A DNA stretch of 64,000 nt from Uruburuella testudinis. GTDB lineage: Bacteria; Pseudomonadota; Gammaproteobacteria; Burkholderiales; Neisseriaceae. Numbering within the stretch: position 1 is the first letter of the stretch; every line of letters begins with the position of its first letter. The notes under the pieces were generated by a model, which saw nothing but the letters and a program-made list of their open reading frames with translations, did not search any database and had not been told where the DNA came from. The DNA lies in contig NZ_CP091508.1 of assembly GCF_022870865.1 (NCBI RefSeq), forward strand, positions 1,426,001 to 1,490,000, given 5' to 3'. The translations under genes and the position numbers were made by a program. Positions 36,371 through 46,111 of the stretch are shown here, piece by piece.

Positions 36371-37657
36371 ATGAAAACATTAAACGACTGGCTCTCCCAT
36401 CTTGAAACCGCACACAGCACCGGTTTGATCGATATGGGGCTGACACGTGTGGGCGCGGTGAAAAACGCCATGGGGCTGCATCCGCAATGCCCGGTGATTG
36501 TGGTGGCCGGCACCAACGGCAAAGGCTCGGTATGCGCTTTTCTCAGCCAGATTTACAAGCAGGCCGGCTTTAAAGTGGGCACGCTCACCAGCCCGCATCT
36601 GCTGCGTTTTAACGAGCGCATCGCCGTTAATGCCGAGCCGGTAAGCGATGAAGCCATTGTAGCGGCGTTTGAGCGCATCGAAGCGGCGCGCGGCGAAGTT
36701 TCACTGACCTATTTTGAATTCAACACCTTGGCCGCAGTCGATATTTTCATGCGCGAGGCCGTTGATGTGATGGTGCTTGAAGTGGGTTTGGGCGGGCGTT
36801 TGGATGCGGTTAACGTGTTTGATGCCGATTGTGCGGTGGTCACCAGTATCGACTTGGATCACCAAGCGTTTTTAGGCGACACTGTCGAAAAAGTGGCTTT
36901 TGAAAAAGCCGGCGTATTCCGCAGCGGCAAACCGGCCGTTTGCGGTCAAAACCCGCCGCCCGAATCGCTGCGGCAGCATGCTGAGCATATCGGCGCCCCT
37001 TTGCTGCTGATCAAACGCGATTTTGATTTCAGCAAATTGGAACAACAGCAATGGTCGTTCCGTTTTCATCCGCAAGTCGCCTCATTATTTTCAGACGGCC
37101 TCAACCGCAACCGCAATGCGTTGCCGATTCCGGCTTTGCGCGGCGCGTATCAATTGAACAATGCCGCGTGTGCGCTCGCCGTTGTCGAATGCCTAAACAG
37201 CAAGCTGCCCATCGATATCGGTGCCATCAAACGCGGTTTGCTGTTGGTCAACAACCCCGGCCGTTTCCAAGTGCTGCCGGGCAGGCCGCTGGTGATACTT
37301 GATGTCGGCCACAATCCGCATGCTGCCAAGGCTTTGCGCCAGGGGCTGATTGCGCTGCCGTTTGCAGAAAAACGCACCGCCGTGTTCAGCATCTTGAACG
37401 ATAAAGATATTGACGGCGTGTTGGCAATCGTTAAAGACCAGTTTGATGCGTGGCATATTGCCCCTTTGCACCTGCCGCGCAGCATGAGCCCTACCGATTT
37501 GCAGCAAAAATTACAGGCACACGGCATCGAGAATGTGCAAACATTCGAGAATGTGCAGACTGCTTATCAAGCCGCTTTGGCGGGCGCTTCGGAAAATGAT
37601 AGAATTACTGTTTTCGGCTCGTTTCACACGGTGGCCGAAGTGATGGCAATGTTGTAA
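36371..37657 (+). CDS. folC: Dihydrofolate synthase / folylpolyglutamate synthase
   Basis: Adds glutamate to dihydropteroate and extends folate polyglutamate tails. The 428-residue Mur-ligase-like protein has the P-loop AGTNGKGSVCAFLS (about 46-59), EVGLGGRLDAVNVFDADCAVVTSIDLDH with metal ligands, and ILDVGHNPHAAKAL. Complete. First gene of folC-SPOR-cvpA-purF, the same order as E. coli folC-dedD-cvpA-purF. The gap to the next gene is 11 nt. Confidence 0.96.
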   Translation: MKTLNDWLSHLETAHSTGLIDMGLTRVGAVKNAMGLHPQCPVIVVAGTNGKGSVCAFLSQIYKQAGFKVGTLTSPHLLRFNERIAVNAEPVSDEAIVAAFERIEAARGEVSLTYFEFNTLAAVDIFMREAVDVMVLEVGLGGRLDAVNVFDADCAVVTSIDLDHQAFLGDTVEKVAFEKAGVFRSGKPAVCGQNPPPESLRQHAEHIGAPLLLIKRDFDFSKLEQQQWSFRFHPQVASLFSDGLNRNRNALPIPALRGAYQLNNAACALAVVECLNSKLPIDIGAIKRGLLLVNNPGRFQVLPGRPLVILDVGHNPHAAKALRQGLIALPFAEKRTAVFSILNDKDIDGVLAIVKDQFDAWHIAPLHLPRSMSPTDLQQKLQAHGIENVQTFENVQTAYQAALAGASENDRITVFGSFHTVAEVMAML

Positions 37658-37668
37658 CAGGAACGCTC

Positions 37669-38802
37669 ATGGCAGACAACCGCTTCAATTCCCTTAATGA
37701 ATACGAACAACTGAAACGTAAAAACCGCCGCCGCCTGGTGGGCGCATCGGTAATGGTGGTGCTGGCCGGCGTATTGTTGGCAAAAGTGCTCAACCAGGGC
37801 GAAAATAAGGAAACCGTACAAAATATCAGCATCGGCGCGTCTGATGTTCAGACGGCCTCAAGCGTTGAAACAGGCGATGTGCCGCAAGTGGCGATTAACA
37901 ATCAAGCCGCTTCGGCCGATGATGCTTCTGATTTGTCGCCGGCTGCCGTGCTCGAACCGGCACCCGAAGGCTCAACCCGCAGCACCGAGTTGGCCAACCC
38001 GCTGGCAGACGGTATGCCGCAAAATCAAAATACAGATACAACAGAAACAGCCGCAGACCCCGATACAGTGTTTGAGCGCGCAGTTGTTAACGAGCCGGCA
38101 GATGAAACACCTGCCGCCGCATCACCGCCGGCGCAAACTCCGCAGCAGACAGCCAAGCCTCAAACGGCACCACAAGCGGCAGCACCCGAAACAGCGCCCC
38201 GTCGTGAAACTGCCGCTCCGCCGCCGGTGGTGGTTATCAATAACCGTAACACAGCACAGCAGGCCGCAGAAAAAGCAGCGGCAGGGCGCAAAGCCGAGCA
38301 AGCGCGCGCAGCGCAACAGGCTGCCGAGGCGCGTGCGCGTGAAGCCCGTCAGGCCGCCATCCAAAAAGAAGCCGAGTTGAAAAAAGCCCGACAGGCCAAG
38401 CAGCAGGCTGCCCGTGCAGAGGCGCAAAAGCAGGCCGAAACCAAGAAAAAACAACAGGCGGCTGCTCAGCAGAGCAAACCGCAGGATATTTTGAATAATA
38501 AAGCCGCCACCGCCGCCGCCAAACCTGATCCGAAAGCCATTTTGGAAGGCCGCAGCACAGCTGCCGCAGCAGGCGGCAAAGCACTGATTCAGGCCGGTGC
38601 ATACAGCAGCCGCGATCAGGCGCGGCAAACCCAGCAAAAGCTCGCCAATGCCGGTGTCAGCGCTTATATCAGCGAGGCCGAAACCAGCAAGGGCACCGTT
38701 TACCGAGTACGCACCGGCAATTATGCCAGCCGCGCCGCTGCCGACCGGGATTTGGCAAAAATCCGTCAACAGGGTGTAGATGGTATGGTGATCGGGCAAT
38801 AG
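37669..38802 (+). CDS. SPOR-domain (DedD/FtsN-like) membrane protein
   Basis: Bitopic inner-membrane protein of 377 residues. A short cytoplasmic start (KRKNRRRLVGA) is followed by one helix (about 24-42), then a long Ala/Gln/Lys-rich periplasmic stalk (about 150-290, low complexity), and a C-terminal SPOR domain (about 302-377, KALIQAGAYSSRDQARQTQQKL ... YRVRTGNYASRAAADRDLAKI). SPOR domains bind denuded peptidoglycan at the septum, so a division role is likely. Sits between folC and cvpA, matching dedD in E. coli. Longer than E. coli DedD, mostly through the stalk. Confidence 0.88.
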   Translation: MADNRFNSLNEYEQLKRKNRRRLVGASVMVVLAGVLLAKVLNQGENKETVQNISIGASDVQTASSVETGDVPQVAINNQAASADDASDLSPAAVLEPAPEGSTRSTELANPLADGMPQNQNTDTTETAADPDTVFERAVVNEPADETPAAASPPAQTPQQTAKPQTAPQAAAPETAPRRETAAPPPVVVINNRNTAQQAAEKAAAGRKAEQARAAQQAAEARAREARQAAIQKEAELKKARQAKQQAARAEAQKQAETKKKQQAAAQQSKPQDILNNKAATAAAKPDPKAILEGRSTAAAAGGKALIQAGAYSSRDQARQTQQKLANAGVSAYISEAETSKGTVYRVRTGNYASRAAADRDLAKIRQQGVDGMVIGQ

Positions 38803-38804
38803 TT

Positions 38805-39302
38805 ATGGCCATATTCGATATGATTGCTTTCGGTGTGATTGCCATCTGTATCATCATTTCGATGATACGGGGCGTGATCACCGAAGTAACTTCGCTGCTG
38901 ATTTGGGTTGTGGCGTTTATTGTGGCGAAAATGTTTGCCGTGCCGTTTGCAGATTTTGCCCTAACTTCAGTGCAACCGCATGCTTTTGCTGTGGTATTGG
39001 GTTTTATTTTACTGTTTGTTGCTGCATGGGTTGTGCAGCATTTTTTACGTTCGCTGCTCACTGCGGCCGTGTCTGCGGTGGGCTTGGGCAGCATCAACCG
39101 TGTCTTGGGCGGGGTATTCGGCGCGGTAAAAGGCGTATTGGTGGTGACATTGGCGGTGCTGGTGTGTTCGTTTACCGATTTGCCGCAAAGCCCCGATTGG
39201 CAGCAATCGGTAAGTGCGGTTTATTTTGAAATGCTGGCACGCCTGGCCGTGCCTTATCTGCCGCCTGTGATTGCGGAACAAGTGCAGTATCCGACGCTTT
39301 AA
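38805..39302 (+). CDS. cvpA: CvpA-family membrane protein
   Basis: Inner-membrane protein of 165 residues with four helices, starting MAIFDMIAFGVIAICIIISMIRGVITEVTSLLIWV, the CvpA signature region. It is named for colicin V production in E. coli and has also been tied to bile and membrane stress; its biochemical role is unclear. The ATG is 3 nt after the SPOR-gene stop, and purF follows after 16 nt, so it is co-transcribed with both. Confidence 0.92.
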   Translation: MAIFDMIAFGVIAICIIISMIRGVITEVTSLLIWVVAFIVAKMFAVPFADFALTSVQPHAFAVVLGFILLFVAAWVVQHFLRSLLTAAVSAVGLGSINRVLGGVFGAVKGVLVVTLAVLVCSFTDLPQSPDWQQSVSAVYFEMLARLAVPYLPPVIAEQVQYPTL

Positions 39303-39318
39303 TTTTTGGAGACATAAA

Positions 39319-40863
39319 ATGTGTGGTGTTTTAGGAATGGTCAGTCACCAACCCGTTAACCAAAGCCTGTATGACGGCCTGCAAATGCTGCAACACCGCG
39401 GGCAGGATGCCGCAGGCATTGTGACGGCAGAGGGCAATATGTTTCACATGCACAAAGGCAAAGGCATGGTGCGCGATGTATTCCGCACCCGCAATATGCG
39501 CGACCTCACCGGTAATGCCGGCATTGCCCATGTGCGCTATCCCACCGCCGGCAATGCCGGCAGCAGCGCCGAGGCACAGCCTTTTTACGTGAGCTCGCCT
39601 TTCGGCATCGTGTTGGCACACAACGGCAACCTTACCAATACTGAAGAGCTGTATGAAAACGTGTGTTTCAAACATCTGCGCCATATCAACACACGCTCAG
39701 ATTCAGAAGTGCTGCTCAATGTGTTTGCTCATGAATTGCGGCGGGAAGTGACCGGCGCAGGCACCACGCATTTGAGTGTAAACCATGTGTTTGATGCCGT
39801 GAGCAGTTTGCACAAGCGTGTGCGCGGCGCTTACGGCGTGGTGGCGCTGATTGCCGGCTACGGCATGGTGGCTTTCCGCGACCCGAACGGTATCCGCCCG
39901 CTTTCATTGGGTACGCAAACCGATGAAAACGGCCGCATCACCTATTGTGTGGCTTCCGAATCGGTAGTGTTCAACAGCCTGGCATTTGAGCGTGTGCGCG
40001 ATATCGAGCCGGGAGAGGCGGTGTTTATCAGCTTTGACGGCCAATTTTACTCACGCCGCTGCGCCGAAAACCCGCGTTTGAACCCCTGCTTGTTTGAATA
40101 CGTGTATTTTGCCCGCCCCGATTCGGTGATGGATGGCGTATCGGTGTATCAGGCGCGCGTCAATATGGGCGTAACCCTGGCCGATAAAGTGGCGCGCGAG
40201 CTGCCGGTAGACGATATCGATGTTGTGATGCCGATTCCCGATACCAGCCGCCCCAGCGCGATGGAATTGGCTCAGCGTTTGGGCAAGCCTTATCGAGAAG
40301 GTTTGATTAAAAACCGCTATATCGGCCGCACCTTTATCATGCCCGGTCAGGCCACCCGCAAGAAATCGGTGCGCCAGAAGCTCAGCCCGATGGAATGCGA
40401 ATTTGAAGGCAAAAGCGTGTTGCTGGTTGATGATTCTATCGTGCGCGGCACCACCAGCCGCGAGATTGTAGAAATGGCCCGCCAATCCGGCGCCCGTAAA
40501 GTATATTTTGCCTCTGCCGCGCCGGAAGTGCGTTACCCCAACGTATACGGCATCGACATGCCCACGCGGGAAGAATTGATTGCCAACGGCCGCAGCGCTG
40601 CCCAAATCGCCAAAGAAATCAGCGCCGACGGCTGTGTGTTTCAAGATTTGGCCGCGTTGGAGAAAGTGGTGCAGGCGCTTAATCCGCAAATTGAGGCATT
40701 TGATACCTCCTGCTTCAGCGGCTGCTACCTGACCGGCGATATTGATGAAGCGTATCTGCAACGCCTCTCTGTCAGCAAATCTTCCGCAGCGGCAGCCCAG
40801 CTTCAGCCCAGCCAAGTGGAACACAGCATCCGCATCAGCGATAATGATGACGATGAAGAGTGA
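39319..40863 (+). CDS. purF: Amidophosphoribosyltransferase
   Basis: First committed step of purine synthesis: PRPP plus glutamine to phosphoribosylamine. The 514-residue product has Cys2 as the glutaminase nucleophile (MCGVLGMVS), FEHRG-type QHRGQDAAGI, NGNLTNTEEL, and the PRPP loop VLLVDDSIVRGTTSREIV. ATG 39319 is preceded by TGGAG; the upstream frame to 39271 would hide the nucleophile Cys and is rejected. Last gene of the folC operon. Confidence 0.97.
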   Translation: MCGVLGMVSHQPVNQSLYDGLQMLQHRGQDAAGIVTAEGNMFHMHKGKGMVRDVFRTRNMRDLTGNAGIAHVRYPTAGNAGSSAEAQPFYVSSPFGIVLAHNGNLTNTEELYENVCFKHLRHINTRSDSEVLLNVFAHELRREVTGAGTTHLSVNHVFDAVSSLHKRVRGAYGVVALIAGYGMVAFRDPNGIRPLSLGTQTDENGRITYCVASESVVFNSLAFERVRDIEPGEAVFISFDGQFYSRRCAENPRLNPCLFEYVYFARPDSVMDGVSVYQARVNMGVTLADKVARELPVDDIDVVMPIPDTSRPSAMELAQRLGKPYREGLIKNRYIGRTFIMPGQATRKKSVRQKLSPMECEFEGKSVLLVDDSIVRGTTSREIVEMARQSGARKVYFASAAPEVRYPNVYGIDMPTREELIANGRSAAQIAKEISADGCVFQDLAALEKVVQALNPQIEAFDTSCFSGCYLTGDIDEAYLQRLSVSKSSAAAAQLQPSQVEHSIRISDNDDDEE

Positions 40864-40964
40864 AAGATAGCAGCAGGATTTGAGCTGAATAGCTGCCGCA
40901 ACAAAGCAGGCGTTCCGGCAGCATATAGTCGAAGAAAAAACAAAACTAGTACAATAGAAAAACC

Positions 40965-41379
40965 ATGGCCACTCAAAAGATTACCGACAAATGATATTAG
41001 CAAAGCCGAATCAGGTGAAACCTATCGAGCTTTAGCCGCTGAATTCAACATCTCACGATAACCGGTTATTTTCGGTAGGCCTTTATAATTGCAGCATTGA
41101 TAGTGCCGTTTTCCATCACTGGGTTGAAATGCTACTGCTGCCAGAATGGCCCCCACGCAGCGTGATCGTGATGGATCATGCCAAATTTCATAAAAGACAG
41201 ATATTCAAGACTTGATTGAAAAAGCGGGGCATACGATTCTTTGGCTGCTTCCATACAGCCCCGACCTAAATCCGATTGAGCAAACTTGGGCTTGGATTAA
41301 ACAGAAACGGAAAGATTGGAGGGTGGATTGTCTGGATACGCTGTTTTTCTGTTTCTTGTGGATTTGTGGCAGTTTTTAA
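40965..41379 (+). pseudogene. Decayed IS630-family transposase remnant
   Basis: Pieces of a DDE transposase. 40993-41061 reads DISKAESGETYRALAAEFNISR, an N-terminal helix-turn-helix, then a stop. A large middle part is missing. At about 41099-41211 the frame reads SIDSAVFHHWVEMLLLPEWPPRSVIVMDHAKFHKRQ with the catalytic Asp (VVMD-type), then a shift, and from 41200 DIQDLIEKAGHTILWLLPYSPDLNPIEQTWAWIK with the glutamate region. Deleted and frameshifted, so inactive. Confidence 0.85.
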
Positions 41380-41565
41380 TTTCTTTGACTATATTTTTGC
41401 TAAGTGCCGAAGTGCCGGTTAATCACTTTTCTATAGGCCGCCTGAAAGCATCAATTTCAGACGGCCTGTTTGATAAAGGGTAGAGTGATAACTGTTCAAT
41501 TAAATCATCTTACGGAGCAGCGAGTTGGAGGCGGTACAAGGCTGTATGGAGCAGGTTGATTTATA
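41380..41565. other. Post-IS spacer with uptake-like pair
   Basis: About 186 nt. TAGGCCGCCTGAAAGC and a reverse uptake sequence TTTCAGACGGCCTG (about 41434-41469) form an imperfect hairpin. No gene seen. Confidence 0.4.
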
Positions 41566-41612
41566 ACCAATTCACAAAAATAATCTAACGGTATTGGCTC
41601 ATTTTGCCGCTA
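41566..41612. repeat. Family B repeat fragment (end)
   Basis: CCAATTCACAAAAATAATCTAACGGTATTGGCTCATTTTGCCGC matches, in reverse, the right end of family B (GCCAACGCTGTTAGGTTATTTTTGTGAATGG). Confidence 0.55.
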
Positions 41613-41632
41613 CACTTTTTATTCATTTCAAT

Positions 41633-41734
41633 TATAAATTCGGCAGTTTTAATTCTAAAAAATATTTTATTAATTTCTTTTTAAAAGCAATTAGATTGAT
41701 TTAAAAATGCAGTTGTTTAATTGCTATTTCTATA
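41633..41734. repeat. Family C repeat, plus orientation
   Basis: TATAAATTCGGCAGTTTTAAT ... AATTGCTATTTCTATA, about 102 bp, AT-rich. Immediately right of it (41735-41785) lies family B core CTTCAGTGTCTTAACGAAACCAGTTTTCTTCGAGC, so this copy also sits in a B element. Confidence 0.78.
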
Positions 41735-41792
41735 ATACTTCAGTGTCTTAACGAAACCAGTTTTCTTCGAGCTGAGATGAGATAACGAAGCA

Positions 41793-41801
41793 GGGGGGGG
41801 G
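41793..41801. repeat. G9 homopolymer tract upstream of the TonB receptor
   Basis: Nine consecutive G, about 320 nt before the receptor start, at the end of repeat remnants. Poly-G tracts in Neisseria can mediate phase variation, but the distance to the gene is long and no promoter overlap is seen. Confidence 0.5.
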
Positions 41802-42042
41802 CGGTTAGAAAAATTGAATTTTTTGATGTTATCAGCCGCTGATAATTTAGTTATAGGCCGTCTGAAACCTTTAAGGATTTCGAAAACCGGCTAGTTGGAT
41901 GAGTTGAGTTAGGTTTGGGTAGCCGTGAATTTGCGGCGTTATCATGAAAGAATATGATGTTCGAAACTCAATTATTTCGCATGAATACTGCTTTGGCAGT
42001 TGGCATGAGCCTTCAGACATGACTTTTTGAATAAATAAAAAA

Positions 42043-42062
42043 TAAAAACAATTATCATTACT
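42043..42062 (+). promoter_or_regulatory. Fur-box-like site before the TonB receptor
   Basis: AAAAACAATTATCATTACTT; its reverse complement AAGTAATGATAATTGTTTTT is close to GATAATGATAATCATTATC. It lies about 61 nt before the receptor start, suitable for iron repression of a siderophore or metal receptor. Confidence 0.6.
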
Positions 42063-42122
42063 TGATGAAAGATTGGGGAATCATTACAATATCGTATCTT
42101 TTATTTTTCAAATTTGACCATC

Positions 42123-44241
42123 ATGCGCCTGCACCCATTCCAACTTCTCCCTCTGACATCTGCGCTTACCTTGGTTCACAGCGCTTATGCGCAAAACAGC
42201 ACCGGTGCCGATGTTTATTCGGCAGTATTGCCCACCATGGTGGTGGAAGCCAGCGCCGATGACGGCAGCACCAAAGGCTATATCGGCTATGGTGAGGCCA
42301 AAGTCAGCCGCAACGGCTTGGAAATTCGCGAATTGCCGCAAACGATAGATGTGATTAATATTCAGAAAAACAAAAATTACAACACCAATGATTTAAGCTC
42401 GATTCTGGAGGGCAATGCCGGCATTGATGCCACATATGACATGCGCGGTGAAAGTATCTACTTGCGCGGGTTTAACATTGACGCCAATGATATTTACCGT
42501 GACGGCATCCGCGAAAGCGGCCAGGTGCGCCGCAGCACCGCTTCGGTGGAGCGGGTGGAAATTCTGAAAGGCCCTGCATCGGTATTGTATGGCCGCAGCG
42601 GTGGCGGCGGTGTGGTCAACATGGTCAGCAAAGCGGCGAATTTTCAAACGGCACGCAGCATCGGTATCACTTACGGCTCGTGGGCAGATCGCAGCGCCAA
42701 TATCGATATCAATCAGAAAATCAGCGACGGCGCAGCCGTGCGGCTGATTGGTGAAATCGGCCATGCAAACTCGTTCCGCTCCGGTATCGGCAGCAAATCG
42801 CGCATGATTTCCCCCAGCATTACACTGAAAAGCACCAACGGCCTGAGCTGGACCGGGCAATATATCTATGATAATACCGAGCGTATTCCCGACCGCGGCC
42901 CCAATAAAGCCGAATACGACAAAATGGGCCTTTCCTATCGCACCGGTTTTGCCCGAGCAGGCGATAAGGTTGACGACACTCTGCATCATTTCCGTTCTGA
43001 TTTAACTTGGCAGATAAGCCCCGATTGGTCGCTGCAATGGCTGGCCGGTTACCGTCGTGCCAACCAGAATTTCGATCATTATTACGGCGGCAGCTATAAC
43101 GAAACCACCCGATTGTTGTCGCAAACCTATGCCTGGCAAAACACGCGCAATGAAACCCTTTCCAGCGCGCTCACGCTCAACGGCGGATTTGATACCGGCC
43201 GCATCAATCATAAAATCACCGCCGGTTGGGACATCAGCCGCGAAAACCGCCATCCTATCCTCGCCGTGGTGCGCAATCAAAGTATCGATCCGTTTGACCG
43301 CGGCAGTTGGACGCGCATTGTCCAGCGCCCCGCCGCCACCACCGACAACCGCCACCACCGACAACCGCCACCGGGCGCATGCTGCCGGCTTGTTTATCCA
43401 AGATTTGATTTCATTCACACCGACAGTAAAAGTGATGTTGGGCGGCCGCTATGACCGCTATCGGTTTCGCTCCACCAACATCGACAACCAAACCCGCAGC
43501 TACAGCGGGCACAGCTTCAGCCCCAATGTAGGCGCCGTGTGGGATGTTACCCCGCAGCACACACTTTATGCTTCCTACAATAAAAGTTTTTCGCCCTACG
43601 GCGGCCGCAGCTATTTAGGGGTATCCACTTCGCAAGACGAAATTTTTAACAGCGCGCCAGAATATGGCCGCCAATATGAAGCCGGTGTTAAAAGCGATTG
43701 GCTGCAAGGCCATCTGAATACAACGCTGGCATTTTACCGCTTGGAGCGTTACAACATCCGCTACCGGCCGGACAGTGTCAACCGCCCCTACGAATGGCGC
43801 ACACGCGGTAAAGAGCGTTCGCAAGGTGTGGAATTGGGTGCCATCGGCCAGATACTGCCCGGCTGGTATCTGCGCGGTTCGGCCGGCTGGATGAATGCCG
43901 AAATCGCCGAAGATGCCGCCGATCCGGCCGCGGTCGGCCGCCGGCTCAACAATACCGCCCGTTTCAACGGCAACCTGTTTGTGCGTTATGCGCCGGGTGA
44001 AAAATTCTATGGCGAAATCGGCGCTACCCGTGTCGGCGGGCGCTTTTATTATAATGCCAACAGCAATACCGCCACCATCCTGCCCGGTTTCACGCGGGTT
44101 GATGCCATGGCCGGCTATACCCACAAGCAATGGAGCGGCACACTGGCGGTATCGAATCTGCTCAACAAACAATATTGGCGCTCAACTTCGATGCCCGGGG
44201 AGCCGAGAGCCGTTACCGCACGGCTGAACTATCGTTTTTGA
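42123..44241 (+). pseudogene. TonB-dependent siderophore-type receptor, frameshifted by a duplicated 16-bp unit
   Basis: Outer-membrane receptor with signal peptide (about 1-24, ending AYA), a plug domain (about 55-180, ELPQTIDVI ... VERVEILKGPASVLYGRSGGGGVVNMVSK) and a beta-barrel ending in LNYRF. The frame from ATG 42123 runs to 43454, and the barrel resumes in another frame to 44241. At 43333-43372 the 16-bp unit CCGCCACCACCGACAA occurs twice plus 8 bp. Removing one unit rejoins the frames exactly (TDNRHRAHAAGLFIQD) and gives 700 residues. As read here the gene is off. The siderophore is unknown; FhuE/FoxA-like by plug pattern. A Fur-box-like site precedes it. Confidence 0.88.
43333..43372 (+). 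repeat. 2.5 tandem copies of a 16-bp unit in the receptor gene
   Basis: CCGCCACCACCGACAA at 43333-43348 and 43349-43364, then CCGCCACC. 16 is not a multiple of 3, so each gain or loss of a unit changes the reading frame. Confidence 0.95.
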
Positions 44242-44257
44242 TGCTTTAAAGATAAGA

Positions 44258-44290
44258 AGGCCGTCTGAAAGCGAAACTTTCAGACGGCCT
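44258..44290 (+). terminator. DUS inverted pair after the receptor gene
   Basis: AGGCCGTCTGAAAG and CTTTCAGACGGCCT (44277-44290), with a short loop. Confidence 0.8.
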
Positions 44291-44354
44291 AGGGTGTTCT
44301 GACCATTCATTCAGGAGCAAAATACACCCATAAATCGAATGGTCAGGACACCCT
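44290..44354. repeat. Family A repeat, internally deleted 65-bp copy
   Basis: TAGGGTGTTCTGACCATTCATTCAGGAGCAAAATACACCCATAAATCGAATGGTCAGGACACCCT. Contains both ends and the first part next to one end, but lacks the two core hairpins; a typical internal deletion derivative. Confidence 0.82.
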
Positions 44355-44366
44355 GGGTTTATTCAT

Positions 44367-45599
44367 TTAAACTTCACTATTCAATATTGGGTTGTCTTTT
44401 TCTTTCGGCAGCACCCAGTTGAGAATAATCGCCAAAATTGCGCACAATCCCACACCGGCAAAACTCATGCTGCCGAATTTAATCACCATGCCGCCCACGC
44501 CGGTGGTGAGCACCGAGCTGACAATCACCAGATTTTTCGGTTGCATCAGATCCACTTTGGCATCAATCAGCGTTTTTAAGCCGAGCGAGGCGATGGTGCC
44601 GAACAGCAAAATCATGATGCCGCCCATAACCGGCAGCGGAATCGAAGCCAGAAAAGCATTGAATTTGCCGAAAAAAGCCATAGCAATGGCAAAAACCGCC
44701 GCCCAAGTCATGATAACCGGATTGCTGTTTTTTGTAATCATCACCGCACCGGTTACCTCTCCGTAAGTCGTCACCGGCGGGCCGCCGATCAGGCCGGCCA
44801 CGCAAACGCCGAAGCCGTCGCCGGCCAACGTTTTATCCAGCCCCGGGTCTTTGGCGTAATCTTTGCCGGTTACCTTGCCGATAGCCATCACGCCGCCGAT
44901 ATGTTCGATGGCCGGCGCAATCGCCACCGGCAGCATAAACAGCGCCGCATGCCAGTTTACCTGCGGTGTTTCAAAGTGGGGCACAGCAAACCAAGGAGCG
45001 GCCACAATCGGGGCGGTATCAACCAGGCCCATAACAAGGGCGGCAATATAGCCGGCCGCCACGCCGATTAAAATCGGCACCAGCCGCATCATTTTACTGC
45101 CGAACACCGCCACCATCACCGTGACCGCAAAGGTAAAGCCCGAAAGCAGCAGCGCCTGCGTGTAATCCACCACTTGTTCGCCGCCGGCCTGGCCCATGGC
45201 CATCTGACTGGCCACCGCCGCCACAGAAAGGCCGATAACCATAATCACCGGCCCGATAACAACCGGCGGCAGCAGGCGGTGCACGGCGGCCAAACCGCGC
45301 CATTTGATCAGCAGTGCAAACACAAAATACATAAAGCCGGCGGCAAACAGGCCGAACATGGTAGAGGGCAGCCCCCATTCGGCAATCGAATAAATAATCG
45401 GTGCAATAAAGGCAAACGAAGAGCCGAGAAATACCGGCACTTTACGCCGGGTAATCAATTGAAACAGCAGCGTGCCCACACCCGCGCCCAACAGCGCCAT
45501 TGCCGGATTCAGCCCGGTGAGCAGCGGCACCAGCACCATGGCGCCAAAAGCCACAAACAAAATCTGCGCGCCTGAAACAGCAAGCTTGATTTGTTGCAT
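44367..45599 (-). CDS. uraA: Uracil permease (nucleobase:cation symporter 2)
   Basis: Proton-coupled uracil importer of 410 residues with about 14 helices. The NCS2 landmarks are FGAMVLVPLLTGLNPAMALLGAGVGTLLFQ, VPVFLGSSFAFIAPI and the signature GPPVTTYGEVTGAVMITKNSNP, where the Glu before VTG (GEVTG) is a substrate residue in UraA. Complete. Minus strand, its promoter region faces the Dnd island. upp is not adjacent. Confidence 0.94.
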   Translation of the reverse strand: MQQIKLAVSGAQILFVAFGAMVLVPLLTGLNPAMALLGAGVGTLLFQLITRRKVPVFLGSSFAFIAPIIYSIAEWGLPSTMFGLFAAGFMYFVFALLIKWRGLAAVHRLLPPVVIGPVIMVIGLSVAAVASQMAMGQAGGEQVVDYTQALLLSGFTFAVTVMVAVFGSKMMRLVPILIGVAAGYIAALVMGLVDTAPIVAAPWFAVPHFETPQVNWHAALFMLPVAIAPAIEHIGGVMAIGKVTGKDYAKDPGLDKTLAGDGFGVCVAGLIGGPPVTTYGEVTGAVMITKNSNPVIMTWAAVFAIAMAFFGKFNAFLASIPLPVMGGIMILLFGTIASLGLKTLIDAKVDLMQPKNLVIVSSVLTTGVGGMVIKFGSMSFAGVGLCAILAIILNWVLPKEKDNPILNSEV

Positions 45600-45826
45600 G
45601 TTAATTCCTGTTATTTTTTATTAATAAACGAAGCGGATTATACCGCCGCCCGTTGATTTTGTGTGGAATGTTTGGCGCCACCAAAGGTGCAGGCCGGCCA
45701 AGTATAGGGAAGGGGGGCAATGATATTTTTTCAATGACTTGAGCAGCCTGTTATGCGGATATGCTTGTTGAGGCGGCTGGTTTTGGAAGTTTTATTTTTC
45801 AGACGGCCTGCTTCTTTATGTGCGCG

Positions 45827-46099
45827 CTATTTTGCAAGAGCAGCCGCCTCTGATCTTTGCAACAATTGATCCAGCACCTCCGCAGCATCCCATTCCAAAG
45901 CCCGGCAATAGCTGATGAATTCAAACACATCCAGCCTCCGATCGCCCGTTTCTACTTTGCCCACAAATGAGTGCAGCACACCCAGCCGTTCAGCCAGTGC
46001 ACGCTGCGACAAACCCAGCGCCAATCTGCGCTGGGTAAATAAATTCCGCAAATGAATGTGCTCGCTCGAATGAACAGATAAGCGCAGGTTCTTTTTCAT
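45827..46099 (-). CDS. XRE-family repressor divergent from the dnd operon
   Basis: DNA-binding protein of 90 residues. A C1/Cro-type helix-turn-helix covers about 18-75 (LRNLFTQRRLALGLSQRALAERLGVLHSFVGKVETGDR). The start is ATG 46099 (MKKNLRLSVH); the longer frame to 46462 runs over the operator and dndC and is rejected. It faces dndC across 77 nt that hold a 9-bp inverted repeat, so it very likely represses the island and itself. DndB, the usual dnd repressor, is not present; this protein may replace it (inference). Confidence 0.88.
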   Translation of the reverse strand: MKKNLRLSVHSSEHIHLRNLFTQRRLALGLSQRALAERLGVLHSFVGKVETGDRRLDVFEFISYCRALEWDAAEVLDQLLQRSEAAALAK

Positions 46100-46111
46100 T
46101 GCTCCGATTTT

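Noticed and set aside
38122..38799. Cys/Gly/Leu-rich minus-strand frames opposite the SPOR gene
   Set aside because: Product of the low-complexity Ala/Gln/Lys stalk read backwards.
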